In this document: piece by piece, positions 53,899 through 63,721 of the stretch
How the letters are laid out: every line of letters starts with the position of its first letter
Position numbering within the stretch: position 1 is the first letter of the stretch
DNA from: Microplitis mediator
Lineage: Eukaryota; Arthropoda; Insecta; Hymenoptera; Braconidae
Assembly: GCF_029852145.1 (NCBI RefSeq)
Contig: NC_079977.1
Coordinates: forward strand, 4,735,879 to 4,799,878
Direction: 5' to 3'
Length of the DNA stretch: 64,000 nucleotides
Notes under the pieces: model-generated
The model's database searches: none
What the model was told of the DNA's origin: nothing
Seen by the model: only the letters and a program-made list of their open reading frames with translations
Position numbers and translations under genes: made by a program

Positions 53899-54619
53899 AA
53901 AATAAATCAGGATCAGGTAGAGATGTAATTTTTACTGATTAGGATGTCGACAGTAGAAAGAGTTATAAGATCCTGTTGATCAGTAGTAAGAGTATAGAGA
54001 GGCTTATAGTTTAAACTAATCGTGATGTCTAAGGTCGACGGAGTTATTTCTTCGAATGTTAAAGATTGAAGTCGATCACGCGTTTGAAATATATTTGAGA
54101 GAATTCACGGTCATTTCCTATACCCGACTCAAGTAAAGCGAAAGAAATGGATCAAATTTTTTGTTTACCGGACTGTAAGAGAGCGATGGTGATACAGGAT
54201 GAAGTTCCGATAACTTGCATTAATGGTAGAGTCAATTAATACGCTTGTCCTATCTATCGTGAATAAGTGTGCATTTACTCACAAGGTTGACGATACTGTT
54301 TTCCCGCGTTAATAAATACAAAATCTTCAGAAATCTTGGAACGTGTATATTCAGAAACGAATCATGCAGATGCAATGAATAATTAATAGCTGAAGCTATT
54401 ACATCGCGTTGATTGTTAAAGTTCATTTATTAACAATAAATAATTATCGTTAATTCATTGTTTCAAAAACCGAAGAAAACACCTGAACGCCTTTAAATTT
54501 TTTTTAAAGTCGTGAATAAGAAGGTAACAAATTAATATCCTTGATATGTGACATTGTAAAGGTTATACCGAAAAATTTTCTCATAAATTCATATTTTTAT
54601 TAAATAGTCTAGTGAGAAA

Positions 54620-55030
54620 TAAATAAAAATGGATTCTGTAACTACAAAACGATCAAAAATAAACGCAAGCGAAAAAACTCGCAGAAGCTGTTTCTTTCTG
54701 CTGAAGTGACAAATTCTTCAAATGATCTCGAAACGTCAACAACAAAAATGGATCCTACAGCCAATAATACGAAGAGAAATAAAGAAAAAGAAGAAAATTT
54801 CAAACGATCGCTTCTTCTTCAACAGAAACGAATTCGTCTGACTCCCATCACTCATCATTGGACCCCCAATATCGATCCGTAACTTGCCTATATGAAGATC
54901 GTGGAAGGAAGTATTCAATAACTTTATGGAAATTGAATCCTCACAACAATGGAATTCTATATTACAGCGTCCAAACTATAGATTACTTCCACATATCCAA
55001 AGATTATAATCGCCTTTATTTTGATGGATA
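54620..55030 (+). pseudogene. Unidentified plus-strand coding-like fragment inside the BEL element
   Basis: Runs opposite to the element. ATG at 54630; lysine/serine/threonine-rich codons (N-S-S-N-D-L-E-T-S-T-T-K) continue across two frame changes into a folded-looking segment R-S-V-T-C-L-Y-E-D-R-G-R-K-Y-S-I-T-L-W-K near 54877-54930. It overlaps antisense gag at its end. It occupies the place of deleted pol. I do not recognise the family; it may be a captured host sequence or chance. Confidence 0.3.
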
Positions 55031-56212
55031 CAAAGAATGTAATTTTGAATGATGGAATCGTTGACAGTGTTTACAGTGCGCCTTGGATGTACACGGGGAA
55101 TGATATTTGCCAAGACAATTTCTACAGAGGTTACGTAGTTTCACGAACTCCCATCGTTTAGGTACAGTTAATTTATCGAATTCTCCACATTGGTATAAAC
55201 AATGATCGGTAGCCCGACAATATTCACAAATTTTGGATGTAGTAAAAAAGACGCGATTTCCTTCAACGTTTCTCCATGCCTTGGATTCATTTGAAGAATC
55301 GATAAAATGTCGTTTATTAGTATTACTCTTGTTAGAATTAGACACGGATTTAGTGTGCATGCGCGAAATAGTTGTTTCTAAAAATGTGAACATATCGTCA
55401 ACAGTAGGGGAATCGTCTGGTTTAAGAGTATCTTGCCATTTTTCAGCAATAAGATCCGGTAAAATCCTTTCAATGTGCCAAATAAAGCATTCATGATTTG
55501 GTGGGCATCTAAGCGTTTCGAGGGATGTTAGATTTTGTCGTACAGTGTTGAGTATGTGTCCAAGGGTGGCTGGGTTAGCCGTTTCCGGTTTTTTGAGATG
55601 AAATATCGCCCCGATGTGTTTGCCTCTCAATACCCTCTTAAGTTCATAAGTTCCCTTAAGGATGGACCAAGCTACTTGATAATTGGCATCCGAAGCCTGT
55701 AAATGTATAATCCGTTGCGCGGCCTCTCCCTTCAGACTCGTTTTTAAATATTGAAATTTTATAATATCGGCAATATCGTCGCGTCGATCAATAATACTCT
55801 GAAATAAGTTTGAGAAAGATATCCACTCGTTGTAATCCCCGGAGAAAGTGGGTAGTTGCGGTACCGGCAGTCTTTGTAAAGTTTGTTTTTCAGTTTGAGT
55901 TGAATTCCCGAGAATTGTACTGTTCGCGAGAGGGCCGTCTTTCGCGAGATGTTCAACAATACCGTAATATCCATCGGATACATTTGTGAAGTGTTCTGAT
56001 TCAGCTGCCAGAGGTTGACACGCGATCAATTCGTTGAAAAGCTCTTCGTATTCGCGAAATGCAACCGTGACGCGTTCGAATCGTAATCGTGCTCGCAAAT
56101 CGGATATTTGTTGGCTATTTATTGAATCGACTAATTGATCAACGTAGCATGCTGCTATGTTACGTCTCCTCTCGATCGGCGAAATGGTCTCGTCTCCTTT
56201 CTGGTCCGTCAT
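55016..56212 (-). CDS. BEL/Pao gag-like protein (DUF1759 and zinc knuckles)
   Basis: 398 codons from ATG 56212. The N-terminal helical region is followed by a DUF1759 domain (residues about 110-260), beginning P-V-P-Q-L-P-T-F-S-G-D-Y-N-E-W and including F-Q-Y-L-K-T-S-L-K-G-E-A. The C-terminus has a classical CCHC knuckle, C-x2-C-x4-H-x4-C, at C-E-Y-C-R-A-T-D-H-C-L-Y-Q-C, then further Cys/His clusters. In autonomous relatives this runs on into protease and reverse transcriptase; here it stops after H-S-K-L-H-S-L-Y-P-S-K, at the deletion edge. It binds RNA and forms particles in the family. The intact frame suggests selection until recently or a young deletion. Confidence 0.8.
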   Translation of the reverse strand: MTDQKGDETISPIERRRNIAACYVDQLVDSINSQQISDLRARLRFERVTVAFREYEELFNELIACQPLAAESEHFTNVSDGYYGIVEHLAKDGPLANSTILGNSTQTEKQTLQRLPVPQLPTFSGDYNEWISFSNLFQSIIDRRDDIADIIKFQYLKTSLKGEAAQRIIHLQASDANYQVAWSILKGTYELKRVLRGKHIGAIFHLKKPETANPATLGHILNTVRQNLTSLETLRCPPNHECFIWHIERILPDLIAEKWQDTLKPDDSPTVDDMFTFLETTISRMHTKSVSNSNKSNTNKRHFIDSSNESKAWRNVEGNRVFFTTSKICEYCRATDHCLYQCGEFDKLTVPKRWEFVKLRNLCRNCLGKYHSPCTSKAHCKHCQRFHHSKLHSLYPSK

Positions 56213-57066
56213 TTTAATAATTAGATATTTAAAACTGGGTATTGAGATTCAAGTTGTATTGATGATAATGAGATTGGAAGAAATTCGACTGCACGACTCG
56301 CAAATCACCGTAATTAACCGATAAATTCAAATAATTTAGGCGATCCCAAGAGTCAGACAGTCCAAATCCCCAATTGATCGCGAAGAATTATAATATAATT
56401 AATTAACGTAATCGATTGACCCCGATGATCACTACAATGAAATGATCCTCAGATCAAATAATTGACGGGATCAGATTAGTCAATCGACTTAGCAATTTTA
56501 ATTTAATATTCTGGTTACTTTATACTTCGAAGACTTGAGCAATTCACTGATCGCAACAATTAAATGGTCTTGCGACAAATAATTGATGTAATCCCAGAAT
56601 TGCACAGCTCAATCCGAAATAAGACAATAATTCGAATATGATGAAATCAAATATTGAAAATATATTAAAATTAAATAATTAAATATGAATAGTAAGATTC
56701 ACTCGTTTATGATGAGTTGAAAAACTCAGTAAATTTATGACAAAAATTAAGTATTGTGATCCGATTGTAATAAGAATTAAATGATATTAAATTGAAATCA
56801 AATCAAATTATAGAATCAGTGTTGAATTGAATGAATGATAATAATGAAAAATACTGCCAATGGCGAATAAATGTTTAATAAATTTTGAACTTAGCTGGAT
56901 TTCACTGCAGATGATCCTCTAGATGCGGCGGTGTCAACGAGTCGGTAATATGAATGGCGTTTTGATCAATTTTTTATCCACACTGAGTATTGATATTTAT
57001 TTGAATATATTTTCCTTGAATATATTTTAATTGTCCAATCGAGTTACCTCACAGGAGGCACCAAAA
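56213..57066 (-). other. BEL/Pao leader with candidate primer-binding site
   Basis: Non-coding leader between the 5' LTR and gag. On the minus strand, three bases after the LTR edge, TGGTGCCTCCTGTGAGG (57063-57047) starts with the TGG expected of a primer-binding site. I could not assign the tRNA. No ORF. Confidence 0.55.
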
Positions 57067-58820
57067 TGTTTGTGGGAAAATGTTCCCTTTCTTTTTATTT
57101 TTATTATATATTTAAATCTAAATTTAACTGTAAATTAATTAAAATTAGTAATTGGAATTTGATTAATTTATTATAATGATAGGTAGGATGTGAAAGGTAT
57201 CGTTTAATAAAACTCGTGGTTTGGGTGTATCAAAATCGAAGAATATATTTTGACCCAAAAAATAGGGAAAGCGCTACGGCATAAAACCCTTTGAAGAAGT
57301 ACAATGAAAGATTGAGAATGTTAAGATAATGAGAATGAGGGTAACTCGTTGAACAATTGATACAAAATGAAATGTAGAGATGTGTGTGTATGTGTATATG
57401 TCAATGTGTACTGGGATGATAGAGAGTCTACTGTGGGACAGTTAAATAGTACTTGGTACTAATGCGATGGTAAGAGTCCACTGTGGGACAGTTAAATAGT
57501 ACTTGGTACTAGTGCGATGTTAAAGGGTCCACTGTGGGACAGTAAAATAGTACTTGGTACTAATGCGAGCGAATGAGTGAAAGCTTTCAGTCGATAACGA
57601 TTGCGTCGTTAAATGTTTGTGTTATGAGATGCGTCGCGACGATGTTACCGATTGATCAGATCGGCGGTACGAATTGAGAAGTCAAAATTGTAGTGGGATA
57701 TTCCAATGACAATATTATGACGCTAAATTATTATTATAATTGTTCTTATGATTTGTAACAGATTGTTATTTAACTGCAGTTAATTAAATTCTCATCAATT
57801 GGATTGATGGCTGTGGTTAATTAAATTCTCATCAATTGGATTGATGGCTGTGGTTAATTAAATTCTCATCAATTGGATTGATGGCTGTGGTTAATTAAAT
57901 TCTCATCAATTGGATTGATGGCTGTGGTTAGCACGCGGCTATGGTACGAATGAAGTTGTATATGGTATTGTATGACAACGGCCAAATGCGTTGATGATAA
58001 TTAAAGCGCGAACAAATTCAATTTTTGGTTTTATTTGTTATATGATTATCACGTATATATGATAATTATTAATGTGTAATTATTGCAGGGTAATTAAACT
58101 GTACCCGAACAGATCGATGAATTGACGGAATTTAATGTGAGATAATAGTTATTAACTATTCGATATTATTTGAGTCGATTATTATTTAATATTAATATGA
58201 ATATTAATATTAAATAACGAATTCAATCTTACCGAATAATTAATAGTAACACAAATAAATATTCGATGTTTGATGGGTGAGACCCACGCGCAACAAGTCC
58301 CGGCTTGTTTCTACTACGACGTAATAAAACACCCGGTCTTTATGCAATTCCCGAAATATTAGTGAAACTCAACGAAATAATTAGCAAAACTGATTAAACC
58401 GTATTAATTAATACTTATCTTGGCACGATGGCACGAAATCGTAATTGATAATCAAATAATTAATAATTATTATTAATTTTAATATTGGCTTGGCAATGTA
58501 GCGAAAAGAACGTTCACAGTAAGTGTGGACAGCGTGAAGACTTGTGGTCAACTGACGAAAAGACGCGGTAACGCCCGGTCGTCGTTTCGACGGAACGGAA
58601 AAATTCAGACACCCAAACGACAGAGATATACTGAAGGCGTGAGTGCAACGAAGATGCACCGAGAAACCGACGCTAGGTTTAGCGCGCGCGTTCGCGGTGC
58701 GATCCGAGTTGGCGACGAGATAGAGTTTAGCACCGCTAGATGGAGACTGATTTGAATATTTAAATTTTGAATATTATTACGATGACAATTCATTTTAGGA
58801 CTTCCGTTCTCGACGGAACA
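57067..58820 (-). repeat. BEL/Pao 5' LTR (right)
   Basis: 1754 bp, same ends as the left LTR and almost identical to it over its length, including the four tandem units near 57779-57930. Confidence 0.85.
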
Positions 58821-58825
58821 GCCAG

Positions 58826-59064
58826 CTTTGGCTTTCAGGGATTGTTTGAAAGCAAAAAATGCTTCTTTTAATATTAAAATTGTTGAAAGAAAAATTTTTA
58901 CTCTCCATTGAAGAATAATGATGTATTTATTCAAGACTGAAATTTTTTTGAATTGAGAAGTTTAGAAGATTCGAAACAAGAATAATGTTTTGAAGAAAAT
59001 AATTTACTTGAACCAAGTTAATTTTTTTTTTTCTGTGCAGGGTGATTCAAAACCGCTAGGGACG
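58826..59064. mobile_element. Right end of a second CACGGTGG-family foldback
   Basis: Collinear with 32724-32958 (TTGTTTGAAAGCAAAAAATGC, CTTGAACCAAGTTAATTTTT, ending CAAAACCGCTAGGG). It is followed by ACGATAGGCTCTCG, the same flank as the first copy, so this is a duplicate of that whole locus. Confidence 0.6.
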
Positions 59065-59083
59065 ATAGGCTCTCGCTGATGGG

Positions 59084-59345
59084 ACTATATTCACTCTGAT
59101 CCCACTCCAGAAACATTCTGGAAACACTTTGGTATCAGTTCGTATTCAATGTGGATGCATAACGGTGTCAGTATATATCCACTCTGGATACTTTATGGAA
59201 ACACTTTGGATTTACTCCGTAATCGCTTTGAAAATACTCTGGGTTCACTCTCAGAAAAGGGCACAAAACCATTCTGGAAATACTCTGGAGTCCGTATGGT
59301 TGCATCGTGTTACCAGAATATTTCCAGAGTGTATCCAGAATGTTT
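59084..59345. repeat. CATTCTGGAAA-motif repeat
   Basis: Direct and inverted degenerate copies of CATTCTGGAAATACTCTGG words, the same style of body as the foldbacks, without clear termini. The open frames across it are incidental. From 59346 to 59653 follows unrecognised sequence with CAAGAC/GTCTTG words. Confidence 0.5.
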
Positions 59346-59653
59346 TTAATACCGCAAGGGTTGGTATTGATAAAGCTAACTCTTAATACGACTGTATATA
59401 CATATCTATACCTATATTAATAGTATAAATTCCAAATAATAACGAATTATAACTGATATTAAGAAAATTTCAGGTTATTCAAGACCAAGACGAGATCTTG
59501 ACAAGACAATACAAGACAATATTATTAATAACTTATTTTTCGAGATCGATGCAAGACTTATATTTTGAAGTCAAGATCATGACGAGATCAAAGCTTTCGA
59601 GATCAAGACAAGACTTTTCCAATCTTGTCTTGTCTCGGCTTGAGTGAAGCCCT

Positions 59654-60308
59654 AGACAGCAACAAGTTTTTAGCTTTCTGTCAATTTTCTATGGATTTTC
59701 TATCGATTTTCTATGACAGCAACAAATTTTTAGTTTTCTGTCAATTTTCTATGGATTTTCTATCGATTTTCGATGACAGCAACAAGTTTTTGTTTTCTGT
59801 CAATTTTCTATGGATTTTCTATCGATTTTCTATGACAGCAACAAGTTTTTGTTTTCTGTCCATTTTCTATGGATTTTCTATCAATTTTCTATGACAGCAA
59901 CAGGTTGTTGTTTTCTGTCAATTTTCTATGGATTTTCTATCGATTTTCTATGACAGCAATAAATTTTTAGTTTTCTGTCAATTGTCTATGGATTTTCTAT
60001 CGATTTTTTATGACAGCAACAAATTTTTTGTTTTCTGTCAATTTTCTATGGATTTTCTATCGATTTTCTATGACAGCAACAAATTTTTAGTTTTCTGTCA
60101 ATTTTCTATGGATTTTCTATCGATTTTCGATGACAGCAACAAGTTTTTGTTTTCTGTCAATTTTCTATGGATTTTCTATCGATTTTTTATGACAGCATCA
60201 AGTTTTTGTTTTCTGTCAATTTTCTATGGATTTCCTATCGATTTTCTATGACAGCAACAAGTTTTTGTTTTCTGTCAATTTTCTATCGATTTTCTTCCGA
60301 TTTTCTAT
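59654..60308. repeat. Minisatellite, about 11 units of 59-60 bp
   Basis: GACAGCAACAA(G/A)TTTTT recurs about every 59-60 bases (59655, 59715, 59774, 59833, 59893, 59952, 60012, 60072, 60131, 60190, 60250), with TTTTCTATGGATTTTCTATC in each unit. Open frames through it only reflect a stop-free unit. Confidence 0.85.
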
Positions 60309-60311
60309 GAC

Positions 60312-61076
60312 CCCTCGCGGATTCGGAATTACTTCGAAATCATGGTGAAATTTCGGTGAGATCATAGTGGAAAGATAGTGAACCCATGGTGAAATGACAA
60401 TGAAATCACAGTGAAAATTTATTTTCTTAAACACTATAAAATTAAAGAATTCGATATTTATAAAAAAAAAATGTTTGCCTTTATTTGTAAATCATCAAGT
60501 TTTCTTAATTTAAGAATATTTTATTTTAAATCATGATAAATAATAAATATTGACTATTTAAATATTAATCTAAATAATGTTCTCTTTATTTTTTGCAATA
60601 GTTTAAATTCAATTTGTACAGTTTTGAAAAAAAAGTTATTAAATTTTTTTATTTATTTTTTTTTTTTCATAATTCTGAAGAATTTTACCGTCTTAAGTTT
60701 TTATAAAATTAACTAAATTAGATAAATACAGATAAAGTTTCGCTCGGAAATTCTTAAAATAGCTAAATTTATAATAAATAAAATACATATGTGCCCAAAT
60801 ATTTGCTAAACTTACAAATAATTACAGGGGCATTTATGAAATAATTGATATTATTTTTTTTTAATTTCATTTCTATCGATTAATGACATTAAAAATTCAA
60901 ATTTTGATTTTAAAATTGGATTAATGATAGATGTACCGTATCAGATCACTATTAAAGTGGAGTTAAATCATGGAGAAAACACTAATAATTTGCTGTGAAA
61001 ATATCATAGAGTCACAGTGCTAATACTACTAGGCCTCCATGGGATCACAGTAAAATCATGGTAAAACCACTATGAA
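60312..61076. mobile_element. Degenerate CCCTCGCGG foldback relative (TTTCACCATG family)
   Basis: Starts CCCTCGCGGATTCGGAAT, as the element at 35864, followed by ATCATGGTGAAATTTCGGTG words. At the right (about 60955-61070) are TCACAGTGCTAAT and ATCATGGTAAAACCAC words, but no CCGCGAGGG end. Middle is AT-rich without ORF. Joined directly to the minisatellite on the left and array spacer on the right. Confidence 0.5.
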
Positions 61077-61632
61077 CTGACTGATGCGCATTTTTGGATT
61101 TTGTTCTACTGACATTTTATTTATTTATTTAAAAATTGGAAATTCACAATCGTAAGCTGCATTCACACTCATAATGTTTTTGGCCCATAAAAAAGAAAGT
61201 AACGTTCGGGTGTTTGAATTTCCTAGGTGGCGCTTGCGCACCTTCCGACTGTAATAAAAATTTTTGAAATTTAATTCGAATTTTTTTTAAACTTTTAAAT
61301 TAAAAATTAACAGAAAACAAAACTAAAAATATACAAATGTTGAAAATTAAAAAAATCATCGGTGCGATTTTCGAAATATTTTTTTTTTAATTTTTGCTTT
61401 TAAAAAAATCCGAAAATTATTAGACCTCGGCTAACTTCAGTATTATTTTTTTTGTATCTGATTTGTTCTTGAACGAGATCCGAAAATTGCTAATTGTCTA
61501 CTAACTTCAAAATCACAAATTTTATCTATAAATATAATTATAAAATTAACAAAACAATTAAAATAAACGAGGCAGAAAAAAAAAAAACTCATTAAAAGTA
61601 AATAATTAATAATTTATTACGACATACATGTT
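61077..61632. repeat. Array spacer
   Basis: Standard spacer from CTGATGCGCATTTTTGG to the 3' flank of the gene at 61633. No gene. Confidence 0.6.
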
Positions 61633-62883
61633 TTACAATGAACTATCCTGTTGGAACATGCGCAAAAAATGTCTTAAATCATTATTATCTAAACATTTAA
61701 ATACATCATCGACGGCATCAGACAACAATGTAGACGCAAGAGGAAAAAGATCATGAAAAATTGTAGTACTTTTTCCCAATAAATTTTTCCGTGGTAATCC
61801 TTTCGAAAAGCGAATTTTTATAGCCGATCCATAAACAGCTAAAAAATTAGTATTTTTGCTCAAAATGTTATGAAATGAAATCCCCGAGTTTGGTATTTTT
61901 TCTATCATTGCTCTCGACATTTCTTGCTCACATATTTTTTTATAATCATTCAACGGTTTTTCTTCAAGAAGAGAAGACAATAATATAAAATTGTTATTAG
62001 AGAGAGGTGCATTTCGACTTTTCAATTTGACAATCTGCTTAATAATGCGTTTTTTATTTTCCGAAGTAATGTGGTAAACACTGTCAGTATACGGGTAATT
62101 ATATTGAACATTACTTGAGAAACATCTACGGATATCAAGATCATTTATGTCTGCATCATTATCTATGAGAATAGCCAATTTACTACTCATTGTATTGCCA
62201 GGTATACTCACTCCAACAATATCAGACCTATAAATTAGGGTATATGAATTCTTTAGAGCCAAATGAACTGGAGTCTCTCCATATTTATTTTTAGCATTAA
62301 TGTCTGCTCCATAATCTATCAATAATTGCAAAATATCTTTGTTGTAGGCTATTACTGCGTAATGGATTGGAGCTGATCTGTCGTCATCATATTCATTGAC
62401 ATCCGCACCAGTTTCTATTAATAATGAGACCATTTCCAAGCTGTTATTCTCGACAGCCGTATGCAGTAATGACTGATCATATTTTCTTCCAAAATTTTTA
62501 TGCTCAACGATAAGTCTTGCGATCTCAATATTGTTGTGCTCAACTGCTAACTTAATCGGTGATTTATGATAATGAATAGTGTTATAACTTATTGTAGCCC
62601 CGTGTTCCAGAAGCATTTTGAAAATTATCGTGTTGTTGTTCATGGCGGCTATGTAAAGAGGTGACTGGGCATCACAATTGCTGTTTACTTTTACATTTAT
62701 CCGCAATAAATTTTTCACCATTTCTACTTGATTTTTTCCAACGGCAGCAGTAAGTAGTCGATTCCCATCATCCAACAGTGGACAGGATGATAAACAAAAT
62801 TCCTCTATCATGTCTCTTACTTTTTGCGTATTTCTCTTTTTTCTTGATACTATCATGTCGAAAAATTTTTGCAAGTCAACCAT
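61633..62883 (-). CDS. Ankyrin-PRANC protein with in-frame internal deletion (group III)
   Basis: 416 codons, frame intact; starts M-V-D-L-Q-K-F. Ankyrin repeats at residues about 40-200. Within the PRANC-like tail it lacks 22 residues that all paralogues have between N-F-L-A and V-Y-G-S (the C-A-K-N...R-F-P stretch), a 66-nt in-frame deletion. The stop is also displaced: the end reads Q-Q-D-S-S-L because the usual AAT-TAA is changed. The first F-box-like half and final F-P-L-A...V-F-K-C-L-D-x-x-D-L core are kept. Poly(A) signal at 61613-61618. It may be functional with an altered tail or an early pseudogene. Confidence 0.75.
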   Translation of the reverse strand: MVDLQKFFDMIVSRKKRNTQKVRDMIEEFCLSSCPLLDDGNRLLTAAVGKNQVEMVKNLLRINVKVNSNCDAQSPLYIAAMNNNTIIFKMLLEHGATISYNTIHYHKSPIKLAVEHNNIEIARLIVEHKNFGRKYDQSLLHTAVENNSLEMVSLLIETGADVNEYDDDRSAPIHYAVIAYNKDILQLLIDYGADINAKNKYGETPVHLALKNSYTLIYRSDIVGVSIPGNTMSSKLAILIDNDADINDLDIRRCFSSNVQYNYPYTDSVYHITSENKKRIIKQIVKLKSRNAPLSNNNFILLSSLLEEKPLNDYKKICEQEMSRAMIEKIPNSGISFHNILSKNTNFLAVYGSAIKIRFSKGLPRKNLLGKSTTIFHDLFPLASTLLSDAVDDVFKCLDNNDLRHFLRMFQQDSSL

Positions 62884-63721
62884 GATTAATTTATTTATAT
62901 TTAACTGCCCGACACTTAATTATTTATTATTGAAAACTCCGTGTAACTTACGACTATTGTCAACTAACCTACAAGTGCTTGTAATTTTAACCAGCGTGAC
63001 TTGTAATAAAATGGAGTGAAGGCAGAATATTTAAGCCCAATTTTCACAAATTTTTGTGAGTGACTGTAGCGGATGTGAGACAATTTGTAACTTTTAAACA
63101 CATGAATTAAAATTGGAATAATGAAATTTAAAAATACGCGGGTGCCGATTTTTAAATGATCTGCTGCGCGTTTTTAAATTTTGTTCTACTGAAATATTAT
63201 TTGTTAATTTAAAAATGGAAAATTGACAATCGCAAGCTGCATTCACACTCATTATGTTTTTGGCCCATAAAAAAGAATGTAACGTTCGGGTGTTTGAATT
63301 TCTCAGGTGGCGCTTGCGCACCTTCCGACTGTAATAAAATTTTTTGAAATTTAATTCGAATTTTTTTAAAACTTTTAAATTAGAAATTAACAAAAAACAA
63401 AACTAAAAATATACAAATGTTGAAAATTAAAAAAATCGTAAGTGCGAATTTTGAAATATTTTTTTAATAATTTTTTGCTTTTAAAAAAATCTGAAAATTA
63501 TTAGACGTCAGCTAACTTCAGTATCATTTTTTTTGTAACTGACTTGTTCCACACAAAAATCCGAAAATTGTTAATTGTCGACTCATTTCAGAATCATATA
63601 TTTGAACTATAAATATAATTATAAAATTAATAAAACAATTCAAATAAACGAGGCAGAAAAAACAGTAAAACCCATTAAAAGTAAATAATTAATAATTTAT
63701 TACAACATACATATTTTACAA
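62884..63721. repeat. 5' block and array spacer
   Basis: A complete, uninterrupted spacer of about 840 bp, the best template of the array unit: 5' block, GCGGATGTGAGACAATTTG, GCATTCACACTCATTATG, CAGGTGGCGCTTGCGC, 3' flank. Minus-strand AATAAA at 63696-63701 for the next gene. Confidence 0.65.

Larger units (their letters stand above)
51789..58820 (-). mobile_element. BEL/Pao LTR retrotransposon, pol-deleted
   Basis: 7032 bp with two 1754-bp LTRs and GCCAG duplications (51784-51788, 58821-58825). The empty counterpart GCGGCCAGCTTTGG is at 32716-32729. The coding strand is minus: 5' LTR at right, leader, gag, a gap where protease, reverse transcriptase and RNase H should be, an integrase-end remnant, then 3' LTR at left. 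The internal region is only 3.5 kb, so the element is non-autonomous. I noticed one LTR mismatch (53298 G versus 58576 C), so insertion looks recent. Confidence 0.85.

Noticed and set aside
59654..60308. Regular repeats suggesting a CRISPR array
   Set aside because: Units are contiguous 59-60-bp tandem copies without unique spacers, in a eukaryotic transposon-rich context.
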